64,000 nucleotides of DNA, from assembly GCA_001600095.1 (NCBI GenBank), contig BCIX01000001.1, positions 3,001,198-3,065,197 of the forward strand. The letters run 5' to 3'. The notes beneath the pieces were generated by a model, which had not been told where the DNA came from, ran no database searches, and worked only from the letters and a program-made list of their open reading frames with translations. Position numbers and translations under genes: made by a program. Below are positions 22,656 through 32,824 of this stretch, in pieces (within the stretch, counting starts at the first letter, position 1; each line of letters begins with the position of its first letter). Origin of the DNA: Bullera alba. Its lineage: Eukaryota > Basidiomycota > Tremellomycetes > Tremellales > Bulleraceae.

Positions 22656-23802
22656 TCACTTCTTCTCTTCGGCGACGGCTTCACCCCGCCTATCAACCAC
22701 TTTGTCCACAATGCCAAATTTGATAGCCTCCTCTGCCGTCATGTAGTAGTCCCTCTCGAGCGACCGTTCAAACCTCTCCTTTGCCTTCTCCACATCTTCC
22801 TCCGGGGTCTTGCAGTGGGAGACATAGATATCGGTGAGCTGAGCTCGGATACGTAGGATCTCCTTGGCGTGAAGGGCGATATCCGTCGCTTGACCTGACG
22901 CCCCTCCACTCGGCTCTAGATGGCATATCAGCCTTGTGCTCGACACCAGTCTCAGAACATGCTCGTTCCGACTCACGGTGGATCATGACGGTACTATTCT
23001 TCAAAGCGAATCGATTGCCTTTCTCCCCACCTGCCAGTAACAGACTTCCCATGCTCGCGGCTATTCCCATACAGAAGGTGTGCACGGGTGGTGTTATATA
23101 CTGCATCGTGTCGTAGATTGCGAGTCCAGCGGAAACGGAACCTCCAGGAGAGTTGATGTATAGTTTGATCGGCCGTTTCGAGTCTTCGGCCTCGAGGAAC
23201 AGCAGCTGCGCTGTGAGCAAGGTCGAGGTTTGGTCGTGAACCTGAGCGGTAAATGCGGGCATGCAGGGGGATTGATAAGAGGCAATTTCAATTGAGCGAA
23301 GAGAACCGGAAGTAGGATGATCAACCATATTAAATGATTGGGAGAAGGACCGGAATGCGAGGCAGTCGAGTATAGGCACAAGATGGGCAAGTAGGACGGA
23401 GGTATCTCGTAAGCTCTTGTCAATCCAATTCAATCCGATACTCACCGGTCCGAGGAAGATGACCCGCTCTTTCAGTAACCGCGAATAGATATCATAACTC
23501 CGTTCTCCCCTGGCCTACTTCATGATCAGCTTGACCGACATACAATTTTTTTCAGCAGCTGCATCACTCACCGTCTGCTCTACCACCATTGGCACTAGCG
23601 TAGAGTGAACAGGGGTTAAAGCCGGGTCGAAGCCAGCTGGCAGCACGAAATTCGATTCATAAGGCCCATTCAACCGGCTGCTCGAGCTGAATGAGCATGC
23701 GGCAGAGGTGGAAGCTGACGAAGATCGGACGGCGTGCGCTGGGGTCTTGCCCTTGAGAGCGGCGGTCAGTGGTCGGAGGACGGTACTGGCGGCTTTGGAC
23801 AT
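22656..23802 (-). CDS. CLPP: Mitochondrial ATP-dependent Clp protease proteolytic subunit
   Basis: This is ClpP, the serine-protease ring of the matrix ClpXP complex. The N-terminus is a mitochondrial presequence rich in Ser, Ala and Arg. The mature part starts near [21 protein letters not shown] and continues VIFLGP. The catalytic serine lies in [11 protein letters not shown] and the histidine in [15 protein letters not shown], where the Gln codon is restored only by splicing out an intron with CTGAT branch site at about 22919-22968. The aspartate is near [11 protein letters not shown] with KFGIVDKV. The second intron (23242-23445, 204 nt) is long for this window. The start at 23800-23802 gives MSKAAST; an ATG nine codons upstream is also open. 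Budding yeast lacks ClpP, so this is a filamentous/basidiomycete-type gene. Confidence 0.94.
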
Positions 23803-24132
23803 GATGGTTTGCGTGTAGAGAGAGAGCAATCACCTGCTTATAGACTCCGATATCCAGTCGAAGAATGGCTCAGCCGTCAGCGACTCAGCGAGCTGCAAGC
23901 TGGTTTCAAGAAGCGGGATCAGATTCGAAACACCACGTGGAATGACGATCGCTTTGCCACCGGGCATGTTGATGCTCGAGGTTGTCTCGAGGTTGTCTCG
24001 AGGCCTTTTGCCCTTCTGGCTGCAACAGCCTCTAGTCGCTCTATCACAGCAACAGTACTAGGAGCTTCCTTGTCTGAACTTGTTGTGAGCGAAATAGTCT
24101 TCCAATCAACTCAATACTTGTCCCATCACGCC
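23803..24132. promoter_or_regulatory. Divergent intergenic region (CLPP / WBP2-like)
   Basis: A 330-bp region between divergent genes. It has a CACGTG E-box at 23934-23939 and a short tandem repeat of CTCGAGGTTGT (2.6 copies, 23975-24003). Both could be promoter elements; no binding data can be read here. Confidence 0.4.
23975..24003. repeat. Short tandem repeat, 11-bp unit, 2.6 copies
   Basis: The unit CTCGAGGTTGT is repeated head to tail in the ClpP/WBP2-like promoter. Each unit holds a CTCGAG palindrome. Confidence 0.7.
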
Positions 24133-24927
24133 ATGGCAGTCAACACCATAAATATCCCTTCGACGGAAATGCTGACTCTGCAACCGGGTACGCAACCCCC
24201 CGCTCTCACATGGCTCAACGATGGCTGATCTAGCTATCTTCCTTCAGGCGAACGATTGTTGACACCTGCGAATACGGCAGACTTGGAATTACGCATACCC
24301 GCCACGATTCAAGGACCAAAACGGACAGAGAGCGCCAAAGGCAGGATATGGGTGACAGATCAGCGAGTCAGTGCAGCGCTTCTCGTGCTCGTTGCCTGTC
24401 CAGCGGGGGAAAACCAGCTGAAATCCGCGTAGATCGTCTTTGTAGCGGATAGCAACGCAGCGAGCTCTAGCTCGAATCGTTCATACGATGCTCCCCCAGT
24501 CTTGACCTCCCTGGTCATCACATATGTAAGAGATCCATCCCGCCCACCGCTGCCCAACCGCGGTCACCGATCTAGAACTGATGAATGACCAACAGTCGAT
24601 CCTTCTGTCAACAGAGTTCAAACTCCCTACTTTCTCGCCCAATCACATCCTGCTGTCGTTCCTCCCCGATCCAAGGCTGGGAGCAGAGTCGAATCTCCCT
24701 TCGCCGGGCAGAGGCTCGAGTCTAGAGGCCAAATTGACCGTTGGTGAGGGAGCAGGGCATGGCTGTTGGAAGCGTATAGAGGGGGAGAGGTGTAGAGCAG
24801 AGGAGAACCGGAATCAAGAGGAGGTCTTGCGTGAGTCTTCTGCACCTTCACATGTGTACGACATGAAGGCCTTCGTGACTCGTCGATGACCAGCGCTGAT
24901 CACCTCACAGCTGCGTACTCAGGTTGA
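24133..24927 (+). CDS. WBP2/GRAM-like protein (UPF0664 family)
   Basis: The product is about 175 residues and resembles the fungal UPF0664 proteins and animal WW-domain-binding protein 2, whose core is a GRAM (PH-like) fold. The start MAVNTINIPSTEMLTLQPG joins after an intron to ERLLTPANTADLELRIP, then KGRIWVTDQR and, past the next intron, IVFVADSN. Later exons give SLVITYS, KLPTFSPNHILLSFLP (compare the PxFGPNY box of WBP2) and an acidic/basic helix. The last small exon gives PAYSG and the stop at 24925-24927. Five exons. The family role is unclear in fungi; the animal protein is a transcriptional co-regulator bound through PPxY motifs, which are not evident here. Confidence 0.72.
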
Positions 24928-25029
24928 ACAGGGTTGAGCCTGATTAGCCCTGCTGCGATGTGCTTTACGAATATCATGCCCTGTTGTACTGTACAACCAT
25001 AATGCAATCCCTACACTCACGCCAGCCGA

Positions 25030-26509
25030 CTATCCCGTTCTACGAGGATACCACCAAGTGCCCTCCTTCTCCCTGACCACTCTGACGAACTTTGCGACCA
25101 GCTTGTCCCGCGCTTTGGTATCGCCATCTCTGGTCAGGCCGCGGAGGAACGGTGCCATATCCTCCGGCCGCCACCGCGGTCTCGTGAGAAACAGGTCTTG
25201 GAATCGGGTCGGTGGGTGGAGCGGTAGGGTGTGTACGGGGAAGTATGTCAATATCGGCACCGGCGATATCAGCGACGCTGCAGCGGGTGGATCCATCAAG
25301 AGGTAGTTTCCCTAAAGCAACTCATGTCAATACTCCGATCGACAAAGCAGTGACGTGGACTCACCTCCAGAAGTTTAATATGCACGAGGTGTTCCCATGT
25401 ATCTCCAACTTCGGCTCTCCATCTCTCCAGAAACTGATCCAGCCTTCGTTCTGTCGGCCCCAGTTCCGTCAACAACCCCCTCCCCGTCTCCCTGACCAGG
25501 CCACCGACATCGCAATTCCAAGTGTCTTCCGCATCCACTTGGCCGAAGAGATCAAGTACTCCTTTCGCTATGGCCCTCGGTACATCGTGATCGTTCTCCA
25601 GAGCTTGGAGTATAGGTTGAACAGGGGCTTTTGTCTGGGAGGACGCGGTAGATCCCTTCGAGTAGTCTGTTGTGGTGTTGTGGATTGTGAGCAAAGTGAG
25701 GACCAGGGACAAGAGTGGGTATAGCTTGAGAGGAGGGAGCAGCAAAAGGCGGCCTGTCCGATCAACGAATCAGTCTGTGGACATTCGTAGCACTCAGGTG
25801 TAAGCACTCACCCTCGTATTCGATGACATGGCGCTCTTTGAGACCCGCAGCCAGCTCGACCTCGCTCGCCTGGATCACACTCTCCAGCTGAGCTCTGGTC
25901 CACGTCTTGACCCCGGTCTTCCTGCCGCCTTCCTGCCCCCCATGGCTCGTCTTGCGCCGCTTGCTCGAATGATCTCCAGCGTCCACCTCCGAGCCCAGAC
26001 CTTGCCATTGGCTATCACGGAGGATAGCCCGTATCCTGTCCAAATTGGCGGCTGTGGGCACGCATTCGATCACTTGATGACAGATGTCCCGGATCTCGAG
26101 CGTCTCGTCCAATGCTGGTGATCTTGGGGTTTGACAGACCAGTTGCGAGTTGGATAAGTTGACAGTGCGGAGTTGAAACGTTGAGGTAGGTGTGCACAAG
26201 ACCGCGTCGTCCGACGGGCGGCCTTTGATAGTCAGGCTATTCGCGAGACGTTCAGCTCTACTCTCCCTGCCGATTCCGCTACACGCGATTCAAACAAAGA
26301 GGGGAAGGAAGTGACACCACTCACGGAAAGGGCTCGCCGCTTTTACCCCCCTCGACCTGCTTCAGAATCTCTGGAGGCAGCTCGAGCAACATGTAACTCT
26401 CGTCAATCTCGACTTTGGCCTCGTAATCATCTATCCTTGTTATAGCCGTCGTTGGGGGTGGAAACCGCAGTATGACATTACGTGCGGGGAGCGTCGTTCC
26501 GATGGGCAT
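25030..26509 (-). CDS. DCC1: Sister chromatid cohesion protein Dcc1
   Basis: Dcc1 pairs with Ctf8 and Ctf18 in the alternative clamp loader that handles PCNA at replication forks. Motifs in order are DESYMLLELPPEILKQVEGG at the N-terminal exon, VLCTPTSTFQLRTVNLSNSQ at about 26170 (the hallmark nucleotide of Dcc1), then a poorly conserved middle, a helical region with WTRAQLESVIQASEVEL, and the winged-helix C-terminal part LLMDPPAAASL...LTYFPVHTLPLHPPTRFQDLFLTRPRWRPEDMAPF. The stop is at 25030-25032. The first ATG in the conserved exon is at 26507-26509; the frame is open a little further up, so an extra 5' exon cannot be ruled out. About 430 residues, four introns. Confidence 0.85.
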
Positions 26510-26879
26510 TGTAGGTGTTCCCTCCAAAAGTACTGCAGGATGGACGGAAGTCGAGAGTCAAGAGGATAGCTGAACGTTGAACGCTGAACTCTTGGCTGAA
26601 CTCGAACATGAATTTCGAACTGCAGGCGATTTTAGCACGCGTCGCGAAGTCGCGTCGCGCCGTGACGTATCGAGTATCGCTCGGTGGGCCCTCTGCATCC
26701 GATCAAGGAGGATCAAGGCTGTGGTATTCGTTGCCTCGCTGTCAATCATATGTATGCTGCATGCTCTATGTCCATACTAAGACCCCATTCCCGATGTCTG
26801 CACAGGCGGAGACAGCCTGGCGTCCTCGCACCTAATATATGGAGTACCTCTCACTCTATGCCCCACGTGCGGCACCTGC
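26510..26879. other. Intergenic region (NHX-like 3' end / DCC1 promoter)
   Basis: A 370-bp gap between two minus-strand genes, with the DCC1 promoter on the left-hand side of the plus strand. A short tandem of GTCGCG occurs near 26640-26660. No gene seen. Confidence 0.45.
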
Positions 26880-29442
26880 TCATGTCGAGCCTCTAGGTGA
26901 TTTGTTCGATCCGCTAGGTCCCTCACGATCTCCTGGCGGCGATCCACTTCTTGATGGAGCATCCGCTTTGGAAAAGAAGAAATCGGTTACAGAGCCACTA
27001 CACCCTCAAGTCAGCTTACCACGTCCCGTACCCGCAATCAGAAGCTGAATGATAGTCAAGGGCATACTGAACATACCTGAATGTCCTGGGGAATTTGTTC
27101 TTCCCATTCTCACTCTCTGCGTCCCCGCCATACCCCTCTTCCTGGGCCTGCAGCCCTCTGCCATCCTCTAAACTGGCGCCGCGGGGGGTACCCGGTCCAC
27201 TCTCCCCTCCGGGGTATACGCTCGCCTTTCTCGCTTTCTTCGCATGATGCCGTCTCGCAGTGACGCTATTCGAGAACAGGGGCAACAAGTACCTCTCGTC
27301 CAGGGCGGTGAACCATTGTCCATCTCTGAACACCATGCCCGGCTGTGGAGGTTGTCCTCCACCGACTCCCCCTGATCCACTGGGGAACGCGGGATCCGCG
27401 TCATAGGTCGCCGAAGGCAGAACCTCTCCGTCGTCCGATTCGTCCGAAGCTGTCGAGAAGCCAGATCGAGTCCTTTGGGAGCTGACTCGGGCGGCAGTGC
27501 CGAAGGGTGTTGACGTCGCCTTGAGAGGTCGTCCATTGTGGATATAAGGTGACTCTGCTGGTGATTGCAAATCGATATCGTCCTCCTCGTAACCACCAAG
27601 ACCGCCATTTGCGCTCATTCCACGTCCGTTCGCGCCGGCATACCGCCTACTACCGGGTCCGTGGTTGAGAGCGAGATTGCCGTGGTGCTGGGTCCAGCCT
27701 ATCTCGTCTTCATCCGAGCTCGCATCCTCATCCTCTACGCCGACCCTGATCCCAAGTACCTCTAGCATCCGTGCAGTCGTTCCTCCGAAGACTATCACGG
27801 TCAACACTACGACCACCAAGATGGTCGTTCTGAGCGCATCCGCATTATCTCCCGTGATACCCGCTGCCAGGGCCACGCCAACGGCACCTCGGAGACCCGC
27901 CCAGAACAGCATCATCTGGTAGGAATGGGGCAATTCTTCGTGTCGCTGACCCCGGGTGTGGAAGAACCAGTTGATCAGTTCGGAGAGGGGGAACACCGCC
28001 GCGTATCGCGATGCCATCACGGCGATCTAGAGTGTGATACATCAGCACAATCTGAATCACACGCAGCGATCTGACTCACAGCCGAGACTGCGATGAACAA
28101 TGGCTTGAAGACCTGGACGTCCTGGGTGAACAGGTTGAGGCCGAGGTAGATGAAGATGAAGTTTTCCGACAGCTGAGCCAGCACCGCAAACATGTACTTT
28201 GTCGTCCTCTGCGTCCGTTTCGACATTGTGTGATAGGCATAGTGCTTCAACGTTATTCCGCAGAACAGCAACGAGACGATACCTGAGCACAATTAGCAAA
28301 AAGCTCTCTCGAGCGACTAGCCCGCTCACCGCTCATGCTCATTCCGTTGGAGAAGAAGTAACTGGTATAAGCGACCAGAGCGACGATGCAGCTCTCGATA
28401 TGGGGGTAGGTCGCAAGGTGAGAGTGCTTCAGGCCGAGACTGCAGGTGAGGCCGAATGCCACACCGAGCAACATGGACACGAAGAACGAGAAGAGGAATA
28501 TGCCGACTCCGTGAAAGAGGGAAGAGAGGTAGATGTCCTCTCCGTGGAACTGGGATAGGGTCCTGCGGTCCATCAGTCTTGTTCCACCAGATAAGAGTAA
28601 GACGACTCACTCGTACATGACGATGGAGACGGCGTCATTGAGAATACTCTCGCCAAAGATGACAGAATAGAGCTTTGGGTCGACTTTGTAGGTGTTGAAA
28701 ATGGCCAGAATCGTTACTGGATCCGTAGCTGATAACGTCGAGCCAAAGATCAGACATTCCAATAGTGTAAGCTTGAGTCCTTCCAAGCCCAGGAACGACC
28801 AGATGTAAACGAGCACTCTATATACAGGGTCAGGGCATTGCTGGTCAAGAACAGTCTGGCACCCACCCTATTCCCACGGCTGAGATGAAGGTACCGAGAA
28901 AGGCGAAGGTGAGGATGGTACCAAAGTTCCTGAAGAAGTTTTCCTGGAAGCGAAGGCGTATCAGCAACCACTGAAAGGACTACGACCTTGCCGCGCTCAC
29001 CTGCTTGAGTTCATATCCCGAGTTAAGGATGATGGGTGGTAAGACCAAGTTGAAAAACAAGGTGTGTTTGAAGGACTACACATTAGATTCAGCTTCGCGA
29101 GCTATATCCAAAACAACAATGCTTTAGCTCACCAGCATCTCCCTGATCATATGTCCTGGTGATAGCCGTATGATGAGACCTACGACCATCCCTCCAAAGA
29201 TCGAAATGACCGTCTCGTGAACCGCTCTTATCCGCTTTACCTGCAGGTAATACGAGGTACACAGCGCTCCTATTAGCAATACGCAGAGGATACACAGTCC
29301 CCACCTGCAACCAAGCCATCAGCTCCATCCATCTCCTCCACGTCGACGAGCGAGTTTGGTAGGGCACGTACGAGGCGTAGAACTCCTCATCAGCGGGAGA
29401 TGCCGTCTCCCCCGTTGGCGGCACGGCTATCGGTGTCGACAT
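26880..29442 (-). CDS. NHX1: Endosomal Na+/H+ exchanger (NHE/Nhx1 family)
   Basis: A cation/proton antiporter with 11-12 membrane segments. The first exon encodes a short cytosolic start ([12 protein letters not shown]). Transport-core motifs are [34 protein letters not shown], and [20 protein letters not shown] followed by [16 protein letters not shown], the signature of the NHE family with its ion-binding Asp residues. [11 protein letters not shown] near 27890 is the late conserved helix. The C-terminal tail (about 300 residues) is hydrophilic, Gly/Ser-rich and acidic, with a final small exon reached through an acceptor at about 26979 that ends [11 protein letters not shown]. About ten introns. 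The family sorts to late endosome or vacuole and sets lumenal pH. Plasma-membrane relatives cannot be fully excluded. Confidence 0.88.
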
Positions 29443-30021
29443 TGCGGACGACGGGAGCGTTTGGGATATAGAGAGTTACTAGGTCTATCCGTCTCTATAG
29501 TGCAGCAAGGACGAAGTCCGGCTGGGATCTTAATGGACTGGATCAAATGCCGCAAATAGTCCTCGAGCGAGTGTCGGTGTCGTTAATGTCGTGATGTCCG
29601 GATCTGCCAGCGATCAGGACGTTGAAGAAGCAGTATCACCAAGAGATCCACTGTCGTGTATCCTGTGATGCGAGTGGGTCTTCAAAGCTGTTGAGATACC
29701 GTCGTGATCGAAACCTAGTAGTCGCAGTGGATTCATGTACCTTCGGCATCCTCATCTTCCACGAACGCGTTCGACGTATTCAAGATCCAAGCGGCGGTCT
29801 CCGCCTCAATGCAGCTGGTGTACACAGGTCCAGCAACTTCTTCAGCTCTAGCAGATGCCATCTGCTCATGCAAGGCTAGCCGTATAAGACTGGTAGACCC
29901 GTGTCCGTGCTGCGACCACTATGACATGGCTAACTTTACAACATCTACAACATACGATCGTAACCTACGCCTAAAGATCCAAAACCCATCCGGCCCTAGG
30001 CAGCGCGTGTGCGCGAACAGC
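29443..30021. other. Intergenic region (CBF1 3' end / NHX-like promoter)
   Basis: A 579-bp gap between two minus-strand genes. Small open frames on the plus strand (29622-30090) lack any motif. No repeat seen. Confidence 0.45.
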
Positions 30022-31394
30022 TCACCCCTCGTACTTGCTTTTCAGCTCCTCGAGCTCCGCTTTGATCCTCTCCAACTCAAACTGCGATGAAGCAGCTCGA
30101 TCTTCCGCTTCTCTCCAAGACGTCTCGAATCGTATCGACCGAGCCTGCTCTTCTGCCAGTCTGCTCTCTACGTGGGCCAGAGTCGCCTATAGCTCCGTCA
30201 GCGATCATTCTCAACAGCTCATCCGGACCTCCAGTCTAGGCCTGAAGTGATATACTGAGAGCGAGGATGGGTATACTCACATGAAGTTCTGCTTCTTTGA
30301 GATCCCGCTTTTCGTCCTCCTCATCGTGAAGGCGAGCTTTGTTGGCGATCTCGGCAAAGTGCTCGGCGGCCCGTTTGAGGAAACTCCCCTTGCCCATCTT
30401 CTCCAGTCCCCCAGGTACCAATCTTGCAATCTCATTGATGCCGTCGTTGATGTTCTCCCTCCGCCGTCTCTCGACTTCTTTCTGCGAGACGATGTAATCA
30501 GCACGCTGCGCAGATGAGGCATTCTCTCGAGGTTGTGCTTACATGACTGTCCTTCTTCATCTTGACAGGGTCTACGGGTTCTCCATCCTCGCCATTGTTG
30601 GTGACCTGCACCCTATCCTCCTCTCTGCGCCTTTTGCGACCGAACGTCCTGCTGACGGGTGGACCTCTGCCTGGCATAGGTGGCTCGGGATCCACATGAC
30701 CTTCCTCCCCTTGTGTGTCAACTTGTCCTTCAAGCTGGTATTCTCCCTCATCTTCCCTTTGATGCTCATCACCACCCATCACTTCGGTCATGTGCTCGCG
30801 ACGTGGGCTGCCAATATCATCCTCTCCTACGTCGCCTAACCGCCTTCCTCTATCTGCGGCATCTAACAGCTCTGTGAACCCCTGATGTGCCTGGGCGGCA
30901 CCTTCGAACAATCCCTCGTCACCGGCGCTGAAGGCAAGCAGAGATGCCGCGTCGTCGTGCTGGGGTATACTGCTGGCTGAGCCAACAAGGACATGCTGCG
31001 CAAAGTCGGATAATCGACTCTGCTCCTTTTCGCTCATCTCATCCGCTTTGCTGGTCCCATTGATACCGACCGAATTGAGCGTTTGTTGGTGCAGCTCGGG
31101 GTCCAGACTGGCGAACGGGTCCAGTGATGGAGTGGGCGAGGGCGATTGTGTCAATCTGATTTGGCCATTATCGTTGGTTTGGCCAGGATCTGACGCTTCG
31201 GATGTCACCTGAGCCTGAGCTCTCCCTCTGCCTTTTGACGTTGAAGCAGGTGCCATATCCCGGATCAAGCGGTCTTCTGATTGTCGATTGCTGTCCTGAG
31301 TAGCTCTGACAGGCCTGCACTTGGGTTGTACTAGATTGTTGCTCGTTATAGTGTTCTGGGTGGTCGTGGTGAGTGGAGGTTGTGTTGTCAACAT
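30022..31394 (-). CDS. CBF1: bHLH transcription factor Cbf1-like
   Basis: Cbf1 binds CACGTG E-boxes at centromeres or promoters of sulfur-amino-acid and other genes. The long N-terminal arm is acidic, Ser/Gln-rich with RGRKRRREEDR-type basic patches. The bHLH is near the C-terminus: KKDSHKEVERRRRENINDGI carries the His-Glu-Arg residues that read the E-box half-site, followed by the loop and helix 2 (KMGKGSFLKRAAEHFAEI). The last exon is a leucine-zipper-like coiled coil (LAHVESRLAEEQARS, then FELERIKAELEELKSKYEG). The start used is at 31392-31394; an internal ATG at 31254-31256 (MAPASTSKGRGR) is also plausible. About 420 residues, two introns. The 211-bp gap to LSM6 is a shared divergent promoter. 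Confidence 0.85.
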
Positions 31395-31605
31395 CCCAAT
31401 CCAAGGTCAGGTGATCAAAACGTGCGCGCTGGCCGCCCAGCGGATCCAGCCGAGTGTATTAGGTTTAGCTAATTATTCCGGATTTATCCCATGTCGCCCA
31501 CCATAGGCTGAGTGCTGCTAAGTGACGCCCGATACAAGTCACCGCTACCATCTACTTGTAGTTGACCCTCAATCGAAGCTCTCCGACACTGACCCAACAC
31601 TCACA
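31395..31605. promoter_or_regulatory. Divergent promoter shared by CBF1 and LSM6
   Basis: Only 211 bp separate the two start codons, so both promoters and both 5' leaders must overlap here. No CACGTG site is visible inside, so direct Cbf1 autoregulation is not suggested by sequence. Confidence 0.6.
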
Positions 31606-32067
31606 ATGGACGCGCAGTCGCCAGAACAAGAGGTCGAGGGACCAGCCGCTGGCTCGCCATCCGATTTCCTCAAGAACATCGTCGGGAAGAAGGTCAAAGT
31701 CAGAATCGGCAGCGGAATCGACTATCATGGTGAGTGTGGCTTCAGTTGAATCCAGTGGGGCTCGCAGGCGACAACTGCTACATTGTCCGAGACCTTGTCC
31801 TTTCTCGAATGGATACGTCGATAACTACTGGATGGGAATCACTGACACCGCATACAGGCCTGTTGACGTGTTTGGACGGTTACATGAATGTCGCTCTGGA
31901 GGAAACAGAGGAATGGTCTGGAGGCAGGATAACGGCGCGATACGGGGACTGCTTCTTGAGGGGCAACAATGGTGAGGCCCAAGCTCCAGCTAGATTCGTA
32001 TCGTCGAAGGCCCGCAGCTGAAGCCTCCTTGCCAGTCCTGTATATTTCAGCTCTGGAGGACCTATAG
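31606..32067 (+). CDS. LSM6: Sm-like protein LSm6
   Basis: LSm6 is one subunit of the Lsm1-7 ring (mRNA decay) and the Lsm2-8 ring (U6 snRNA). Three exons (31606-31729, 31858-31971, 32036-32067) give 90 codons, 89 residues, the usual length. The Sm fold reads SDFLKNIVGKKVKVRIGSG, DYHG, LLTCLDGYMNVALEETEEW and the Sm2 motif GDCFLRGNNVLYIS. The last intron falls inside GNN-V, in phase. The first intron (31730-31857) is 128 nt, longer than average. The start lies in a good context (CACAATGGAC). Confidence 0.95.
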
Positions 32068-32365
32068 CAGGAAGCTCAAGATCAGATTAGAGCTGTCAAT
32101 AGCATAAAAGCTGCCGGTCCCATCGCACTGATGAGGATACGCATCGCGTCACACGGGATGCGGGTATGAGAGTTCATGGGCCCAGCGACGAGTAGAAAGG
32201 AGGCCGACAGCGCCGGATCGGCGGTCGAAGCAGTCTCAATTGTATAATCGGGCCATCGGGGTCATCTGAATGCAATAACGATGTATGATACCTACGTGGG
32301 AGCGGTCTTCAGCCGCACGATGGCGATGCTAGTACTAGATAGGGTACGGTCTTAAGCATCACATC

Positions 32366-32371
32366 CACGTG
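32366..32371. promoter_or_regulatory. Candidate CACGTG E-box upstream of TAF12
   Basis: A perfect Cbf1-type E-box 454 bp before the TAF12 start. It is a six-base match and may be chance; position in the promoter is its only support. Confidence 0.3.
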
Positions 32372-32524
32372 CTTGCTTGCTCCTAGTCATATCGAGCAAA
32401 CCCGCCGCCGCCAACTTTGTCCGGTTGAAACCATTCGCGAAAGGTCGTTTGAGTTTCAACCACCGCTCCTCTTTCTCCAACTTCGCCTCCTCTCTTTGTC
32501 CTCGTCTCTCTCTCTATCTCTGTT

Positions 32525-32593
32525 CCATCCATCCATCCATCCATCCATCCATCCATCCATCCATCCATCCATCCATCCATCCATCCATCCATC
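32525..32593. repeat. Tetranucleotide microsatellite (CCAT)n, about 17 units
   Basis: An uninterrupted run of CCAT over 69 bp, ending in ATCGAT. It lies about 230 bp upstream of the TAF12 start codon in a C/T-rich stretch. The length is enough for replication slippage, so copy number probably differs among strains. Confidence 0.95.
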
Positions 32594-32824
32594 GATCTAT
32601 CTCCCCTCTCCCTCATCTCGTAGTCTGTCTTCTTGCTTCTCAAACGTCTTAAACCGCGTATCTTCGCCTTCGATCCTCATCCAAACGAGTATCGTACATG
32701 TCAACTACACCGTAATCTGGACACGCGCTCAACCAAGACCGACCTCTGGCTTCTCACCAGCTAGGGGTCTAACGCCCTCTGGACATCGACTAGAAGGTGG
32801 AATCCTGTATATTGTGGCGTGAAC

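Larger units (their letters stand above)
32068..32824. other. Intergenic region LSM6 to TAF12 with 5' leader
   Basis: A 757-bp gap on the same strand. A CACGTG E-box is at 32366-32371. The second half (32440-32820) is pyrimidine-rich and holds the (CCAT)n repeat, probably within the TAF12 5' leader. No gene seen. Confidence 0.5.

Noticed and set aside
22656..23445. Alternative ClpP form reading through two introns
   Set aside because: Read-through replaces the catalytic-histidine context and runs into unlike sequence; the spliced form restores the family motif MIHQP.
32525..32593. Possible CRISPR-like or minisatellite array
   Set aside because: The unit is four bases with no spacers; it is a simple microsatellite in a eukaryotic genome.
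32383..32643. Minus-strand frame with a repeated WMDG peptide
   Set aside because: Product of translating the CCAT microsatellite; no evidence of expression.
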